In this document: in pieces, positions 1 to 11,590 of the stretch
Numbering within the stretch: position 1 is the stretch's first letter
Layout: each line of letters begins with the position of its first letter
DNA from: Marinobacter vinifirmus
GTDB taxonomy: Bacteria; Pseudomonadota; Gammaproteobacteria; Pseudomonadales; Oleiphilaceae
Assembly (NCBI RefSeq): GCF_002258215.1
Contig: NZ_NEFY01000001.1
Coordinates: forward strand, 1 to 64,000
Direction: 5' to 3'
DNA length: 64,000 nt
Notes under the pieces: model-generated
The model's database searches: none
The model's input: only the letters and a program-made list of their open reading frames with translations
What the model was told of the DNA's origin: nothing
Made by a program: the position numbers and the translations under genes

Positions 1-65
1 GCTACGAGATTGTCGATCACAGCCTGATCCTGTACGTAAAACCTCTGAACGCCGGTAAGAAGTAA
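1..65 (+). CDS. fur: Fur ferric uptake regulator, C-terminal fragment
   Basis: Only the last 20 codons are in the window, in the frame starting at base 3 and ending at the TAA at 63-65. The peptide reads YEIVDHSLILYVKPLNAGKK, which resembles the C-terminus of Pseudomonas-type Fur (a VDHxLxLYV block followed by lysines). Fur is the iron-responsive DNA-binding repressor. It is convergent with recN, which fits the fur/recN/grpE neighbourhood of related gammaproteobacteria. The call rests on this short tail and on gene order; the DNA-binding and metal-binding parts lie outside the window. Confidence 0.6.
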   Translation, partial: YEIVDHSLILYVKPLNAGKK

Positions 66-74
66 TCAAACGAT

Positions 75-103
75 AAAAAAAGGGGCCAGCAAGTGCCGGC
101 CCC
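75..103 (-). terminator. Rho-independent terminator of recN
   Basis: A 9-bp stem (82-90 with 95-103, one A-C mismatch, AAGT loop) is flanked on its low-coordinate side by a run of A (75-81). On the minus strand this is a GC-rich hairpin followed by a T-run, so it terminates recN. It lies between the convergent fur and recN genes. Confidence 0.75.
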
Positions 104-129
104 GAAGCTCTCCGAATCGAGAGGGGATT

Positions 130-1809
130 TTAGTGATGGGTCGCCTGGCCCTTTACGAACATCTCCCGGGCATGGGCAATGGTATGCTCGGTCATGTCCA
201 CGCCACCCAGCATTCTTGCTACCTCGCTGATCCTGCCCTGATCATCCAGTGCTTCAATGCGCGAGTAAGTCGCTTCTTTTTCAGTAAACTTGCTGACAAA
301 CAGGTGCTGATGGCACTGGGCGGCCACCTGCGGCAAGTGAGTCACACACAGTACCTGCCCGTTATCCCCCAGTGACCGCAGCAGTCGGCCCACCACTTCG
401 GCAGTGCCGCCGCCAATACCTACGTCCACTTCATCGAACACCAGCGTGGGTGTTGTGGAGGTTTGTGCCACAACCACCTGGATGGCCAGGCTGATCCGTG
501 ACAATTCACCGCCGGAGGCCACCTTGGCCAGTGGGCGTGCCGGCTGGCCGGGGTTGGCGCTGACCAGGAATTCGATATCTTCCATGCCATGGGGTGCCGG
601 CTCGTTGTCAGTATTGCCGCTCAGGTGGGTGACAAACTGCATGTTGGGCATGCTCAGCTGGGCCAGTTCCCGGGCAACCCGCTGGTCCAGTTCCATGGCG
701 GCCTGTTCCCGTTTGGCAGACAGCTGTGCTGCCAGCTCATCGAATTGTTTACGCAGGTTTTCAAGCTCAGCTTCAAGCTGTTCCAGGCTGCCTTCGCCGC
801 CGTCCAGTTCGGCCAGTTCTGCGGCCAGGCGCTGGTGCAGTTCCGGCAACTCTTCCGGGGTAATCCGGTGCTTGCGGGCCATCTGGTAAATGGCGCTCAG
901 GCGTTCTTCCACCTCGGCCAACCGCGCCGGGTCGGCTTCATAGTCGTCGACAAACCGGCGCAGGTTGTCGCCGGCTTCGGAAATCTGGATCTGTGCTTCG
1001 TTCAGCATCTGCAGGGTATCGGCCAGTGCCGGCACTTCCAGCGGCAGTTGCTCCAGTTGCTGCAGGGCCTGGCGTACCAGGGCGGCTGCGCTGGTGTCAT
1101 CTTCGGTGCAGAGCAGGGCGGCCTGGTGACTGCTGTGCAGTACTGCATCCGCCTGGCTCAGCTGGGCCTGCTCCTGCTCAAGGGCCTCCTGCTCGCCGTC
1201 TTCCAGTGCAAGCCGATCCAGCTCCTCTACCTGGTAGCGAAGCAGTTGCAGCCTGGCCTCGGCTTCGTCGGCATTGTGCCGGCGCTGTTCCAGTTTCTGT
1301 CGGGTAGCGTTCCAGGCTTTCCAGGCGTTGCGGGCCTGGTCGGCCAGTTGTTCGGCGCCGGCGAACTCGTCCAGCAGTTTGCGGTGGGTGTCTTTGCGCA
1401 ACAGTGACTGGTGCTGGTGCTGGCTGTGGATGTCCATCAGCAGGCCGCCCAGTTCTTTGAGCTGGGACAGCGGGCAGGGCTGGCCGTTAATAAACGCTTT
1501 GCTGCGGCCATCTTTGCGGATGGTGCGGCGCAGGATGCAGTCTTCCTTGTCATCCAGTTCGTGGGCTTCAAGCCATTGCCGGGCTTCCGGAATTCTCGAG
1601 ATATCGAAACTGGCGTTGATATCGGCACGCTCGGCTCCGTGGCGCACAGCTCCGGCGTCTGCGCGGCCGCCCATGGCCAGGCCCAGGGCATCCAGAACGA
1701 TAGACTTGCCAGCACCGGTTTCGCCGGTGAGTGCTGTCATGCCCTTGCTGAACTGCAATTCAACCCGTTCAGCAATGGCGTAGTTCGAGACCGTCAGTTG
1801 GATAAGCAT
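130..1809 (-). CDS. recN: DNA repair protein RecN
   Basis: RecN is an SMC-like ATPase that acts at DNA double-strand breaks during recombinational repair. The 559-residue length is normal. The N-terminus has the Walker A motif GETGAGKS at residues 29-36. The middle is a long Glu/Leu/Gln-rich coiled coil (about 150-370). The C-terminal half has an ABC signature (ASGGELSR) and the Walker B segment LVFDEVDVGIGGGTAEVVG. The start is ATG with a strong GGAGGT ribosome site just upstream. Two perfect LexA boxes lie about 50-80 bases upstream, so SOS control is very likely. It is divergent from grpE. Confidence 0.97.
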   Translation of the reverse strand: MLIQLTVSNYAIAERVELQFSKGMTALTGETGAGKSIVLDALGLAMGGRADAGAVRHGAERADINASFDISRIPEARQWLEAHELDDKEDCILRRTIRKDGRSKAFINGQPCPLSQLKELGGLLMDIHSQHQHQSLLRKDTHRKLLDEFAGAEQLADQARNAWKAWNATRQKLEQRRHNADEAEARLQLLRYQVEELDRLALEDGEQEALEQEQAQLSQADAVLHSSHQAALLCTEDDTSAAALVRQALQQLEQLPLEVPALADTLQMLNEAQIQISEAGDNLRRFVDDYEADPARLAEVEERLSAIYQMARKHRITPEELPELHQRLAAELAELDGGEGSLEQLEAELENLRKQFDELAAQLSAKREQAAMELDQRVARELAQLSMPNMQFVTHLSGNTDNEPAPHGMEDIEFLVSANPGQPARPLAKVASGGELSRISLAIQVVVAQTSTTPTLVFDEVDVGIGGGTAEVVGRLLRSLGDNGQVLCVTHLPQVAAQCHQHLFVSKFTEKEATYSRIEALDDQGRISEVARMLGGVDMTEHTIAHAREMFVKGQATHH

Positions 1810-1856
1810 GCTGATTACCTCCGTTCAGAGTCTGTTGTCTCTGAAAATTTCGAATA

Positions 1857-1872
1857 CTGTGATTCCATACAG
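1857..1872 (-). promoter_or_regulatory. LexA (SOS) box 1 upstream of recN
   Basis: CTGTGATTCCATACAG is a perfect CTGT-N8-ACAG LexA operator, 47 bases upstream of the recN start codon. It is followed 3 bases later by a second box. Confidence 0.9.
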
Positions 1873-1875
1873 TTG

Positions 1876-1891
1876 CTGTGAATATATACAG
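1876..1891 (-). promoter_or_regulatory. LexA (SOS) box 2 upstream of recN
   Basis: CTGTGAATATATACAG also matches CTGT-N8-ACAG exactly. Two boxes in tandem predict tight repression of recN, as known for E. coli recN, which has multiple LexA sites. Confidence 0.9.
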
Positions 1892-1951
1892 AGTTTTTCC
1901 TGTTTGCAAATAACCTGTGCCCCCGAATTTGTAAAGAATGCATCCCGGAAG

Positions 1952-1979
1952 GTTGAAACCCGCCCGGCGGGCCCCATAT
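1952..1979 (+). promoter_or_regulatory. Sigma-32 heat-shock promoter of grpE
   Basis: The -35 element GTTGAAA (1952-1958) and the -10 element CCCCATAT (1972-1979) are separated by 13 bases, very close to the sigma-32 consensus CTTGAAA-N11-15-CCCCATNT. It lies about 95 bases upstream of the grpE ATG. Confidence 0.85.
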
Positions 1980-2073
1980 CCGTTCGCAAAGTCGTATTTT
2001 CCTGCCCTGAAACGGGCGGGGCTTAAACCAGCCGCAGGCCTTCGGGCCCTGGGAAAATCCATCAGGAGTTGTC

Positions 2074-2652
2074 ATGAGTGCTGACGAAAAGCGCAACGAA
2101 CAGGTAGAAGAAGAGCTGAACGAAGCCGCACAGGCGGAACAGGCTGATGCCGAGCCGGAAGCTGGCGAGGCGGGGCAAGAGGGTTCCGAGCTGGATGCCC
2201 TGAAGGCCAAGCTGCAGGAGTACCAGGACCAGGCGTTGCGCTCCCAGGCAGAAATGCAGAACGTGCGCCGCCGGGCCGAAATCGACGTGGAAAAGGCGCA
2301 CAAGTTTGCGCTGGAAAAATTCGTCAAGGAATTGCTGCCGGTGGCCGACAGCCTGGAGAAGGCCGTGGAAAGCACGGAAGGGCAGGAAGACGCCAACGAA
2401 CTGGTGGCTTCTATCCGCGAAGGCGCGGAAATGACCCTCAGCCTGTTCATGAACAGCCTGAAGAAATTCAACGTGGAGCAGGTGAACCCGGTGGGTGAAC
2501 CGTTCGACCCGCAGCAGCACGAAGCCATGTCTATGGTGCCGGCCCCGGATGCCGAGCCCAATAGCGTGGTGGCGGTGGTGCAGAAGGGTTATCTGCTGAA
2601 CGGCCGTGTTGTTCGTCCGGCCATGGTTGTAGTGGCAAAAGCAGAAAATTGA
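2074..2652 (+). CDS. grpE: Nucleotide exchange factor GrpE
   Basis: GrpE releases ADP from DnaK in the cytoplasmic Hsp70 folding cycle. The protein is 192 residues, a normal length. The acidic, disordered N-terminus (about 1-45) leads into a long amphipathic helix (about 45-90) used for dimerisation. The C-terminal beta domain carries the family signature around VGEPFDPQQHEAM. The ATG has a CAGGAG ribosome site. It heads the grpE-dnaK-dnaJ group behind a sigma-32-type promoter. Confidence 0.97.
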   Translation: MSADEKRNEQVEEELNEAAQAEQADAEPEAGEAGQEGSELDALKAKLQEYQDQALRSQAEMQNVRRRAEIDVEKAHKFALEKFVKELLPVADSLEKAVESTEGQEDANELVASIREGAEMTLSLFMNSLKKFNVEQVNPVGEPFDPQQHEAMSMVPAPDAEPNSVVAVVQKGYLLNGRVVRPAMVVVAKAEN

Positions 2653-2673
2653 TCAAAAAAGGCGCCGTCGGGG

Positions 2674-2701
2674 CTTGAAAAGCCGCTGAAAGCGCCAATA
2701 T
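2674..2701 (+). promoter_or_regulatory. Possible sigma-32 promoter of dnaK
   Basis: A perfect -35 CTTGAAA (2674-2680) is followed about 12-14 bases later by GCGCCAATAT, a weaker match to the sigma-32 -10. It lies in the 120-base grpE-dnaK gap and would let dnaK be transcribed separately from grpE. Confidence 0.5.
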
Positions 2702-2772
2702 AGCGATTAAACAGCGACAGCCGGGGTGGTCTCACTCCGGAGCAGAATTCAGAAAGATCTTGGAGTGATTCG

Positions 2773-4692
2773 ATGAGCAAAATTATTGGTATCGACCTGG
2801 GAACCACCAACTCCTGCGTGGCCATCATGGATGGTGACAAGGTTAAGGTAATCGAGAATGCCGAGGGTGATCGTACCACCCCGTCCATCATTGCCTACAC
2901 CGACGATAACGAAACACTGGTTGGCCAGTCTGCCAAGCGCCAGGCGGTCACCAACCCGGCAAATACCCTGTACGCCATCAAGCGTCTGATCGGTCGTCGT
3001 TTTGAAGACGACGTGGTTCAGAAGGACATCAAGATGGTGCCGTACAAGATCGCCAAGGCTGACAATGGCGATGCCTGGGTAGAAGTGAAAGGCCAGAAGA
3101 TGGCTCCGCCGCAGGTTTCTGCCGAAGTCCTCAAGAAAATGAAGAAGACTGCAGAAGACTACCTGGGCGAGACCGTAACCGAAGCGGTTATCACCGTGCC
3201 GGCTTACTTCAACGACAGCCAGCGCCAGGCCACCAAAGATGCAGGCAAGATTGCCGGCCTGGAAGTTAAGCGGATCATCAACGAGCCGACTGCTGCTGCG
3301 CTGGCCTACGGCATGGACAAGCAGAGCGGCGACCGTACCGTAGCGGTCTACGATCTGGGCGGCGGTACCTTTGACCTGTCCATCATCGAGATTGCCGATG
3401 TAGACGGTGAGCACCAGTTTGAAGTACTGGCTACCAACGGTGACACCTTCCTGGGTGGTGAAGACTTCGACATGAAGGTCATCGAATACCTGGCGGACCA
3501 GTTCAAGAAAGACAGCGGCATCGACCTGCGCGGTGACTCCCTGGCCATGCAGCGCCTGAAGGAAGCCGGCGAAAAGGCCAAGATCGAGCTGTCCAGCAGC
3601 CAGCAGACCGACGTAAACCTGCCGTACATCACTGCAGATGCGTCTGGTCCCAAGCACATGAACGTGAAACTGACCCGCGCCAAGCTGGAATCGCTGGTAG
3701 AAGAGCTGGTTCAGCGCAGCCTCGAGCCCTGTAAAGTGGCTCTGCAGGACGCTGGCATGAAGGCCTCTGAAATCGACGAAGTTATCCTGGTGGGTGGTCA
3801 GACCCGTATGCCGCTGGTGCAGGAGAAGGTTAAGGAATTCTTCGGCAAAGAGCCGCGTAAAGACGTAAACCCGGATGAAGCCGTAGCCATGGGTGCTGCC
3901 ATTCAGGGTGCGGTACTGTCTGGCGACGTGAAAGACGTACTGCTGCTGGACGTAACCCCGCTGACCCTGGGTATCGAAACCATGGGTGGTGTGGCCACTC
4001 CGCTGATCGAGAAGAACACCACGATTCCGACCAAGAAATCGCAGACCTTCTCCACAGCGGACGACAACCAGACTGCGGTAACCATCCACGTTGTTCAGGG
4101 TGAGCGCAAACAGGCGGCACAGAACAAGTCACTGGGTCGTTTCGACCTGGCCGACATTCCGCCCGCACCCCGCGGTGTGCCGCAGATCGAAGTGACTTTC
4201 GACATCGATGCCAACGGTATCCTGAACGTGTCTGCCAAAGACAAGGCGACCGGTAAAGAGCAGTCCATCGTAATCAAGGCCTCTTCCGGCCTGAACGATG
4301 ACGAAATCGAGAAGATGGTGCGCGATGCCGAGGCCAACGCTGAGGAGGATCGCAAGTTCGAAGAGCTGGTACAGGCTCGTAACCAGGGCGATGCCATGGT
4401 TCACGCCGTACGCAAGACCCTGACCGAAGCTGGCGACAAAGTCACCGAGGCTGAGAGAGAGTCCATCGAAGGCGCCATCAAGGACCTCGAAGAAGCTCTG
4501 AAGGGTACCGATAAGGAAGATATCGAAGCCAAGACCCAGAAGCTGACTGAAGTCTCTTCCGAGCTGGCCCAGAAGATGTACGCGGATCAGGCTGACCAGG
4601 CGCAGCAGGCCGACGGGCAGGAAGGTGCCCAGGCTGCAGACGACGCGGTTGATGCCGAGTTCGAAGAAGTCAAAGACGACGACAAGAAGTAA
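2773..4692 (+). CDS. dnaK: Chaperone DnaK (Hsp70)
   Basis: DnaK is the ATP-driven Hsp70 chaperone that binds exposed hydrophobic segments, working with DnaJ and GrpE. At 639 residues it is full length. The nucleotide-binding domain opens with GIDLGTTNS (residues 6-14) and has the second phosphate motif DLGGGTFD. The linker [10 protein letters not shown] leads to the substrate-binding domain, a helical lid and a disordered acidic tail ending EEVKDDDKK. Codons are strongly biased, as expected for an abundant protein. A hairpin terminator separates it from dnaJ. Confidence 0.99.
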   Translation: MSKIIGIDLGTTNSCVAIMDGDKVKVIENAEGDRTTPSIIAYTDDNETLVGQSAKRQAVTNPANTLYAIKRLIGRRFEDDVVQKDIKMVPYKIAKADNGDAWVEVKGQKMAPPQVSAEVLKKMKKTAEDYLGETVTEAVITVPAYFNDSQRQATKDAGKIAGLEVKRIINEPTAAALAYGMDKQSGDRTVAVYDLGGGTFDLSIIEIADVDGEHQFEVLATNGDTFLGGEDFDMKVIEYLADQFKKDSGIDLRGDSLAMQRLKEAGEKAKIELSSSQQTDVNLPYITADASGPKHMNVKLTRAKLESLVEELVQRSLEPCKVALQDAGMKASEIDEVILVGGQTRMPLVQEKVKEFFGKEPRKDVNPDEAVAMGAAIQGAVLSGDVKDVLLLDVTPLTLGIETMGGVATPLIEKNTTIPTKKSQTFSTADDNQTAVTIHVVQGERKQAAQNKSLGRFDLADIPPAPRGVPQIEVTFDIDANGILNVSAKDKATGKEQSIVIKASSGLNDDEIEKMVRDAEANAEEDRKFEELVQARNQGDAMVHAVRKTLTEAGDKVTEAERESIEGAIKDLEEALKGTDKEDIEAKTQKLTEVSSELAQKMYADQADQAQQADGQEGAQAADDAVDAEFEEVKDDDKK

Positions 4693-4716
4693 ATCCGAAG
4701 TACATCAGGCAGTTGG

Positions 4717-4742
4717 AAAACGCGGGGGTAGCCCCGCGTTTT
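4717..4742 (+). terminator. Terminator between dnaK and dnaJ
   Basis: An 11-bp perfect stem (AAAACGCGGGG at 4717-4727 with its complement at 4732-4742, GTAG loop) ends in T residues. It probably limits read-through so that dnaJ is expressed below dnaK, a known arrangement in this operon. Confidence 0.75.
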
Positions 4743-4770
4743 CCGCGTTATAGCAACAGGGTTTTGAAGT

Positions 4771-6713
<1,943 letters not shown>

Positions 6714-6791
6714 TTTTTGCCACTAAATCCACGAAAGAACACGAAAAGAAAAGGTTTTTGCCACGGAAACCACGGAAGGGCACGGAAAAAG
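6714..6791 (+). repeat. Two tandem CCACGAA/CCACGGAA intergenic repeats
   Basis: Directly after the dapB stop there are two related units in the same orientation: TTTTTGCCACTAAATCCACG plus AAAGAACACGAAAAG (6714-6747), then TTTTTGCCACGGAAACCACG plus GAAGGGCACGGAAAAAG (about 6755-6791). The same A-type and G-type units recur at 27341-27378 and 38352-38504. They do not look coding. This type of intergenic repeat is, from memory, common in environmental bacterial genomes; its function is unknown. Confidence 0.75.
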
Positions 6792-6828
6792 ACTGAAGAG
6801 TTGCTTTTCGTGTGAGGCTAACGCTGAG

Positions 6829-6940
6829 GCTGAAGGTTCGGGTCGCTCTTCCGAAAATTTTGAAGGCCATGGATGGCCTGAAATAAGCGCTCATGGACGA
6901 GCTTGTAGCGGTTTTCGGAAGAGCGACCCGAACCTTCGGC
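6829..6940. repeat. Long inverted-repeat element with ATGG-loop hairpins
   Basis: Arms 6832-6857 and 6912-6937 are perfect 26-bp inverted complements, extended to about 30 bp with one wobble pair. The 54-base interior contains a GGCCATGGATGGCC hairpin (about 6864-6877) and a GCTC-ATGGAC-GAGC hairpin, followed by CTTGTAGCGGTTTTCGG. A second element with the same interior motifs but different arm sequence lies at 59107-59288. It occupies the dapB-carA gap with no convincing ORF. Confidence 0.85.
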
Positions 6941-6975
6941 CGGAGTTGCGTCAAAGACGACCGGACAAATCCCCG

Positions 6976-7005
6976 TGGACAAAAACGGCCAGAATCGCTT
7001 ACAAT
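6976..7005 (+). promoter_or_regulatory. Sigma-70 promoter of carA
   Basis: The -35 TGGACA (6976-6981) and -10 TACAAT (7000-7005) are spaced 18 bases apart. Transcription would start near 7012, giving a leader of about 140 bases before the carA start. Confidence 0.65.
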
Positions 7006-7050
7006 AAGGCGATTTGACTGCACCAAGCGTACCTTTGAAAAGTTTATAAG

Positions 7051-7087
7051 AAAGCGGGACCGGGTTTTTACTCTGTCTCGCTTTTTT
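7051..7087 (+). terminator. Terminator-like hairpin in the carA leader (possible attenuator)
   Basis: AAAGCGGGAC (7051-7060) pairs with GTCTCGCTTT (7075-7084), a 10-bp stem with one G-T pair and a 14-base T-rich loop, ending in a six-T run (7082-7087). It lies about 40 bases after the predicted start of transcription and 68 bases before the coding region, the right place for transcription attenuation. Confidence 0.6.
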
Positions 7088-7154
7088 GCAACCTGAATTT
7101 GCGCTTGCGTTCCTGTTCGTGACGAACTTACGCCACTCGATGAGGATACAAGCC

Positions 7155-8285
7155 TTGAGCACACCAGCAATCCTTGCACTCGCAGACGGAAGCCTCTTCT
7201 ACGGCACCGCCATCGGCGCAGACGGAGAAACCAGCGGTGAGGTAGTGTTCAACACTGCCATGACCGGCTATCAGGAAATCCTGACCGACCCGTCCTACTC
7301 CCGCCAGATCGTCACCCTGACGTATCCGCACATCGGCAACACCGGTGTGAACGGCGAAGACGTAGAGTCCGACCGCATCCACGCCGCCGGCCTGATCATT
7401 CGTGACCTGCCGCTGATCGCCAGCAGCTGGCGTAACCAGCAGAGCCTGGATGACTACCTGCGAAGCAACAACATTGTTGGCATTGCGGACATCGACACCC
7501 GCCGCCTGACCCGTATCCTGCGTGACAAAGGTTCCCAGAACGGCGCCATCGTTGCCGGCGAGAATGCCACCGCCGAGCGTGCACTGGAACTGGCCAAGGC
7601 CTTCCCGGGCCTGAAGGGTATGGACCTGGCCAAGGAAGTGACCAGCGAGAAAACCTATCAGTGGAACCAGACCGAGTGGGACATCACCGATGGCTACGGT
7701 GAACAGTCTGCTCCGAAGTTCAAGGTTGTTGCCTGGGACTACGGCGTAAAGTTCAACATCCTGCGCATGCTTGCTGCCCGCGGTTGCGACATCACCGTGG
7801 TACCGGCGCAAACCCCGGCTTCGGAAGTGCTGGCCATGAACCCGGACGGTATCTTCCTGTCCAACGGCCCTGGCGACCCCGAGCCGTGCGACTACGCTAT
7901 CAAGACCATCCAGGAAGTGCTGGAAACCGAGATTCCGGTATTCGGCATCTGCCTTGGTCACCAGCTCCTGGCCCTGGCCAGCGGTGCCAAGACCATGAAA
8001 ATGGGCCACGGCCACCACGGCGCCAACCACCCGGTGCAGGACATTGCCAAAGGCACGGTGATGATCACCAGCCAGAACCACGGCTTTGCGGTAGACGAAG
8101 CAACCCTGCCGGCCAATGTGGAAGCCACCCACAAGTCGCTGTTTGACGGCACCCTGCAGGGCATTCGCCGCACGGACAAGGCGGCCTACAGCTTCCAGGG
8201 TCACCCGGAAGCCAGCCCAGGCCCCCACGATGTGGCACCGTTGTTCGACGAGTTTATCCAGCTGATGGAAGCGCGATCTGCCTGA
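7155..8285 (+). CDS. carA: Carbamoyl-phosphate synthase, small (glutaminase) subunit
   Basis: CarA hydrolyses glutamine and passes ammonia to CarB for carbamoyl phosphate, the precursor of arginine and pyrimidines. The start is taken as TTG at 7155, giving [13 protein letters not shown], which matches the usual start of pseudomonad CarA; a GAGGA ribosome site lies 8-9 bases upstream. In-frame ATGs at 7140 and 7086 lack such a site. The 376-residue protein has the N-terminal CPSase domain and a class I glutaminase with nucleophile Cys266 in GICLGHQL, plus the His/Glu pair in GHPEAS. carB follows 82 bases later. Confidence 0.95.
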   Translation: MSTPAILALADGSLFYGTAIGADGETSGEVVFNTAMTGYQEILTDPSYSRQIVTLTYPHIGNTGVNGEDVESDRIHAAGLIIRDLPLIASSWRNQQSLDDYLRSNNIVGIADIDTRRLTRILRDKGSQNGAIVAGENATAERALELAKAFPGLKGMDLAKEVTSEKTYQWNQTEWDITDGYGEQSAPKFKVVAWDYGVKFNILRMLAARGCDITVVPAQTPASEVLAMNPDGIFLSNGPGDPEPCDYAIKTIQEVLETEIPVFGICLGHQLLALASGAKTMKMGHGHHGANHPVQDIAKGTVMITSQNHGFAVDEATLPANVEATHKSLFDGTLQGIRRTDKAAYSFQGHPEASPGPHDVAPLFDEFIQLMEARSA

Positions 8286-8367
8286 GGGCAAGGCCATCGA
8301 CGATAGCTCACCGGCGCTGAACACCGCGCTGCAAGAATTCAAAAGTTGCTGACAGGTTTACCGAGAC

Positions 8368-11300
8368 ATGCCAAAACGTACAGACATCCAAAGCATCCTG
8401 ATCCTGGGCGCTGGTCCCATCGTGATCGGGCAGGCGTGCGAATTCGACTACTCCGGAGCCCAGGCCTGTAAGGCGCTGCGCGAAGAGGGCTACCGGGTTA
8501 TCCTGGTGAACTCCAACCCGGCCACCATCATGACCGACCCGGCCATGGCCGATGCCACCTACATCGAGCCGATTACCTGGAAGACGGTCGAAAAGATCAT
8601 CGAAAAGGAAAAACCCGACGCCCTGCTGCCCACCATGGGCGGCCAGACCGCGCTGAACTGTGCGCTGGACCTGGAAAAGCATGGCGTACTGGAGAAGCAC
8701 GGCGTTGAAATGATCGGTGCTAACGCCGATACCATCGACAAGGCCGAGGACCGGGACCGTTTCGACAAGGCCATGAGAAAGATTGGCCTCGAATGTCCGC
8801 GTGCGACGATCGTTCACTCCATGGCGGAAGCCTGGGAAGCGTCAGAGGATATCGGTTTCCCCTGCATCATCCGTCCGTCCTTCACTATGGGCGGCTCCGG
8901 TGGTGGTATCGCCTACAACAAGGACGAGTTCGAGGAAATCTGTACCCGTGGCCTGGACCTGTCTCCGACCAACGAACTGCTGATCGACGAGTCCCTGATT
9001 GGCTGGAAAGAGTACGAGATGGAAGTTGTTCGTGACAAAAACGACAACTGCATTATCGTCTGCGCCATCGAGAACTTCGATGCCATGGGCGTGCACACCG
9101 GTGACTCCATCACCGTGGCCCCGGCCCAGACCCTCACTGACAAGGAATACCAGATCATGCGGAACGCCTCACTGGCGGTGCTGCGTGAGATCGGTGTGGA
9201 AACCGGCGGCTCCAACGTGCAGTTCGGTATCAATCCGGACACCGGCCGTATGGTCGTGATCGAGATGAACCCGCGGGTATCCCGTTCCTCCGCGCTGGCT
9301 TCCAAGGCCACCGGTTTCCCGATTGCCAAGGTGGCGGCCAAGCTGGCCATCGGTTACACCCTCGATGAGCTGCAGAATGAAATCACCGGTGGCGTAACCC
9401 CGGCCTCGTTCGAGCCCAGCATCGACTACGTGGTTACCAAGATTCCGCGCTTCACCTTCGAGAAATTCCCCCAGGCCGACGCCCGCCTGACCACCCAGAT
9501 GAAGTCTGTGGGTGAAGTCATGGCCATCGGTCGTACCTTCCAGGAGTCGATGCAGAAAGCCCTGCGTGGTCTGGAAGTGGGCTCTGATGGTTTTGACGAG
9601 AAGCTGGACGAGCTGGATTCGGACAGCAGCCGCGAAACGCTGATCCGGGAGCTGAACGTACCCGGCGCCGAGCGTGCCTGGTACATCGGTGATGCCTTCC
9701 GCGCCGGCATGACGGTTGACGAAGTGTTCCGTCATACCAAGGTTGACCCCTGGTACCTGGTGCAAATTGAAGACCTGGTCAAAGAAGAGCAGGCCCTGAA
9801 ATCCGCCGGCAAGGCCGATATCGACAAGGCCACGCTGTTCCGCCTGAAGCGCAAGGGCTTCTCTGACGCCCGCCTGGCCAAGCTGCTGGGCATTTCCGAA
9901 GTCAGCCTGCGCAAGCTGCGCCACGACCTGGGCATTCGCCCGGTGTACAAGCGGGTAGATACCTGTGCCGCTGAGTTTGCATCCGACACCGCCTACATGT
10001 ACTCCACTTACGAGGAAGAGTGCGAGGCGGAGCCGTCTGACCGCGAGAAGATTGTGGTGATCGGTGGCGGCCCCAACCGTATCGGCCAGGGCATCGAATT
10101 CGACTACTGCTGTGTGCATGCGGCCCTGGCCATGCGTGAAGACGGCTACGAAACCATCATGATCAACTGCAACCCGGAGACCGTGTCGACCGACTACGAT
10201 ACCTCCGACCGGTTGTACTTCGAGCCGATCACCCTGGAAGACGTGCTGGAAATCATCAACGTCGAAAAACCGAAGGGCGTCATTGTGCAGTACGGCGGTC
10301 AGACCCCGCTGAAACTGTCCCGTGGCCTGGAAGCTGCCGGTGTGCCCATTATCGGCACCAGCCCGGATGCTATTGACCGTGCCGAAGACCGTGAGCGTTT
10401 CCAGCAGATGATCCAGCGCCTGGGCCTGAAACAGCCCCAGAACGCCACCGTGCGCAGCCATGAAGAAGGTATCCTTGCGGCCCGCGAAATCGGCTATCCG
10501 CTGGTGGTTCGTCCGTCCTACGTGCTGGGCGGCCGTGCCATGGAAATCGTCTATGACGAAACCGAGCTGGTGCGTTACATGCGCAGTGCCGTTCTGGTAT
10601 CCAACGACAGTCCGGTATTGCTGGACCACTTCCTGAATGCCGCCATCGAGGTGGATATCGATGCCATCAGTGACGGCACCGACGTGGTTATCGGTGGCAT
10701 CATGCAGCACATCGAGCAGGCTGGTGTTCACTCCGGTGACTCTGCCTGTTCACTGCCGCCCTACAGCCTGCCTAAAGAAGTGCAGGATGAAATGCGCGAA
10801 GCGGTCAAGAAAATGGCCATCGAGCTGGACGTTATCGGCCTGATGAACGTGCAGCTGGCCTGGCAGGACGGCGAGATCTACGTGATCGAAGTGAACCCGC
10901 GTGCTTCCCGTACCGTGCCGTTCGTATCCAAGGCCATCGGTGTGTCCCTGGCGGCGGTAGCGGCCCGCGTAATGTCCGGCAAGACCCTGAAAGAACTGAA
11001 CTTCACCCAGGAAATCGTGCCGACTTACTATGCGGTGAAGGAGTCCGTGTTCCCGTTCAACAAGTTCCCGGCGGTTGACCCGATCCTCGGCCCGGAAATG
11101 AAGTCTACCGGTGAGGTGATGGGACTGGGTGACAGCTTCGACGAAGCCTTTGCCAAGGCATCCCTGGCCGCGGGTGAGCGCCTGCCGGCCAAGGGTGTGG
11201 CCTTTATGTCGGTTCGTGACGTCGACAAGCCGGGGGCGGCCAAGGTTGCCCGCGACCTGGTTGATGCCGGCTTCCGGATTGTCGCCACTACCGGTACAGC

Positions 11301-11586
11301 CAAGGCCCTGGAAGCCGAGGGTGTCGAGGTTGAGCGGGTCAACAAGGTTGGTGAAGGCCGGCCGCACATTGTTGACTCCATCAAGAACGGCAAGGTTCAG
11401 CTGATCATTAACACCACCGAAGGTCGTAAGGCCGTTTCCGACTCGGCGCAGATTCGCCAGTCCGCCTTGCAGACCAAGGTAACTTACACAACGACGCTGG
11501 CGGGTGGCGAAGCCTTCTGCCGCGCAATCAAATTTGGCCCGGAGCGCACCGTTCGTCGCCTCCAGGACCTACACGCAGGGAAGTAA
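8368..11586 (+). CDS. carB: Carbamoyl-phosphate synthase, large subunit
   Basis: CarB makes carbamoyl phosphate from bicarbonate, ammonia and two ATP in two homologous ATP-grasp halves. The 1072-residue protein is full length. The first half begins [20 protein letters not shown] and the second [19 protein letters not shown] (about residue 560). Each half has a metal-binding EMNPR or EVNPR motif. The last ~140 residues form the MGS-like allosteric domain ([11 protein letters not shown]), the site of UMP and ornithine regulation in E. coli. It ends 4 bases before greA. Confidence 0.98.
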   Translation: MPKRTDIQSILILGAGPIVIGQACEFDYSGAQACKALREEGYRVILVNSNPATIMTDPAMADATYIEPITWKTVEKIIEKEKPDALLPTMGGQTALNCALDLEKHGVLEKHGVEMIGANADTIDKAEDRDRFDKAMRKIGLECPRATIVHSMAEAWEASEDIGFPCIIRPSFTMGGSGGGIAYNKDEFEEICTRGLDLSPTNELLIDESLIGWKEYEMEVVRDKNDNCIIVCAIENFDAMGVHTGDSITVAPAQTLTDKEYQIMRNASLAVLREIGVETGGSNVQFGINPDTGRMVVIEMNPRVSRSSALASKATGFPIAKVAAKLAIGYTLDELQNEITGGVTPASFEPSIDYVVTKIPRFTFEKFPQADARLTTQMKSVGEVMAIGRTFQESMQKALRGLEVGSDGFDEKLDELDSDSSRETLIRELNVPGAERAWYIGDAFRAGMTVDEVFRHTKVDPWYLVQIEDLVKEEQALKSAGKADIDKATLFRLKRKGFSDARLAKLLGISEVSLRKLRHDLGIRPVYKRVDTCAAEFASDTAYMYSTYEEECEAEPSDREKIVVIGGGPNRIGQGIEFDYCCVHAALAMREDGYETIMINCNPETVSTDYDTSDRLYFEPITLEDVLEIINVEKPKGVIVQYGGQTPLKLSRGLEAAGVPIIGTSPDAIDRAEDRERFQQMIQRLGLKQPQNATVRSHEEGILAAREIGYPLVVRPSYVLGGRAMEIVYDETELVRYMRSAVLVSNDSPVLLDHFLNAAIEVDIDAISDGTDVVIGGIMQHIEQAGVHSGDSACSLPPYSLPKEVQDEMREAVKKMAIELDVIGLMNVQLAWQDGEIYVIEVNPRASRTVPFVSKAIGVSLAAVAARVMSGKTLKELNFTQEIVPTYYAVKESVFPFNKFPAVDPILGPEMKSTGEVMGLGDSFDEAFAKASLAAGERLPAKGVAFMSVRDVDKPGAAKVARDLVDAGFRIVATTGTAKALEAEGVEVERVNKVGEGRPHIVDSIKNGKVQLIINTTEGRKAVSDSAQIRQSALQTKVTYTTTLAGGEAFCRAIKFGPERTVRRLQDLHAGK

Positions 11587-11590
11587 GATT

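Noticed and set aside
2749-4089. 446-codon minus-strand open frame opposite dnaK
   Set aside because: It lies wholly over dnaK, has no ribosome site and its composition (many His, Gln, Val) is that of an antisense shadow of a biased gene.
11504-11590. Longer N-terminus for GreA starting inside carB
   Set aside because: The extra residues overlap the carB coding end and are not part of the family; the ATG at 11591 has a ribosome site and the usual start.
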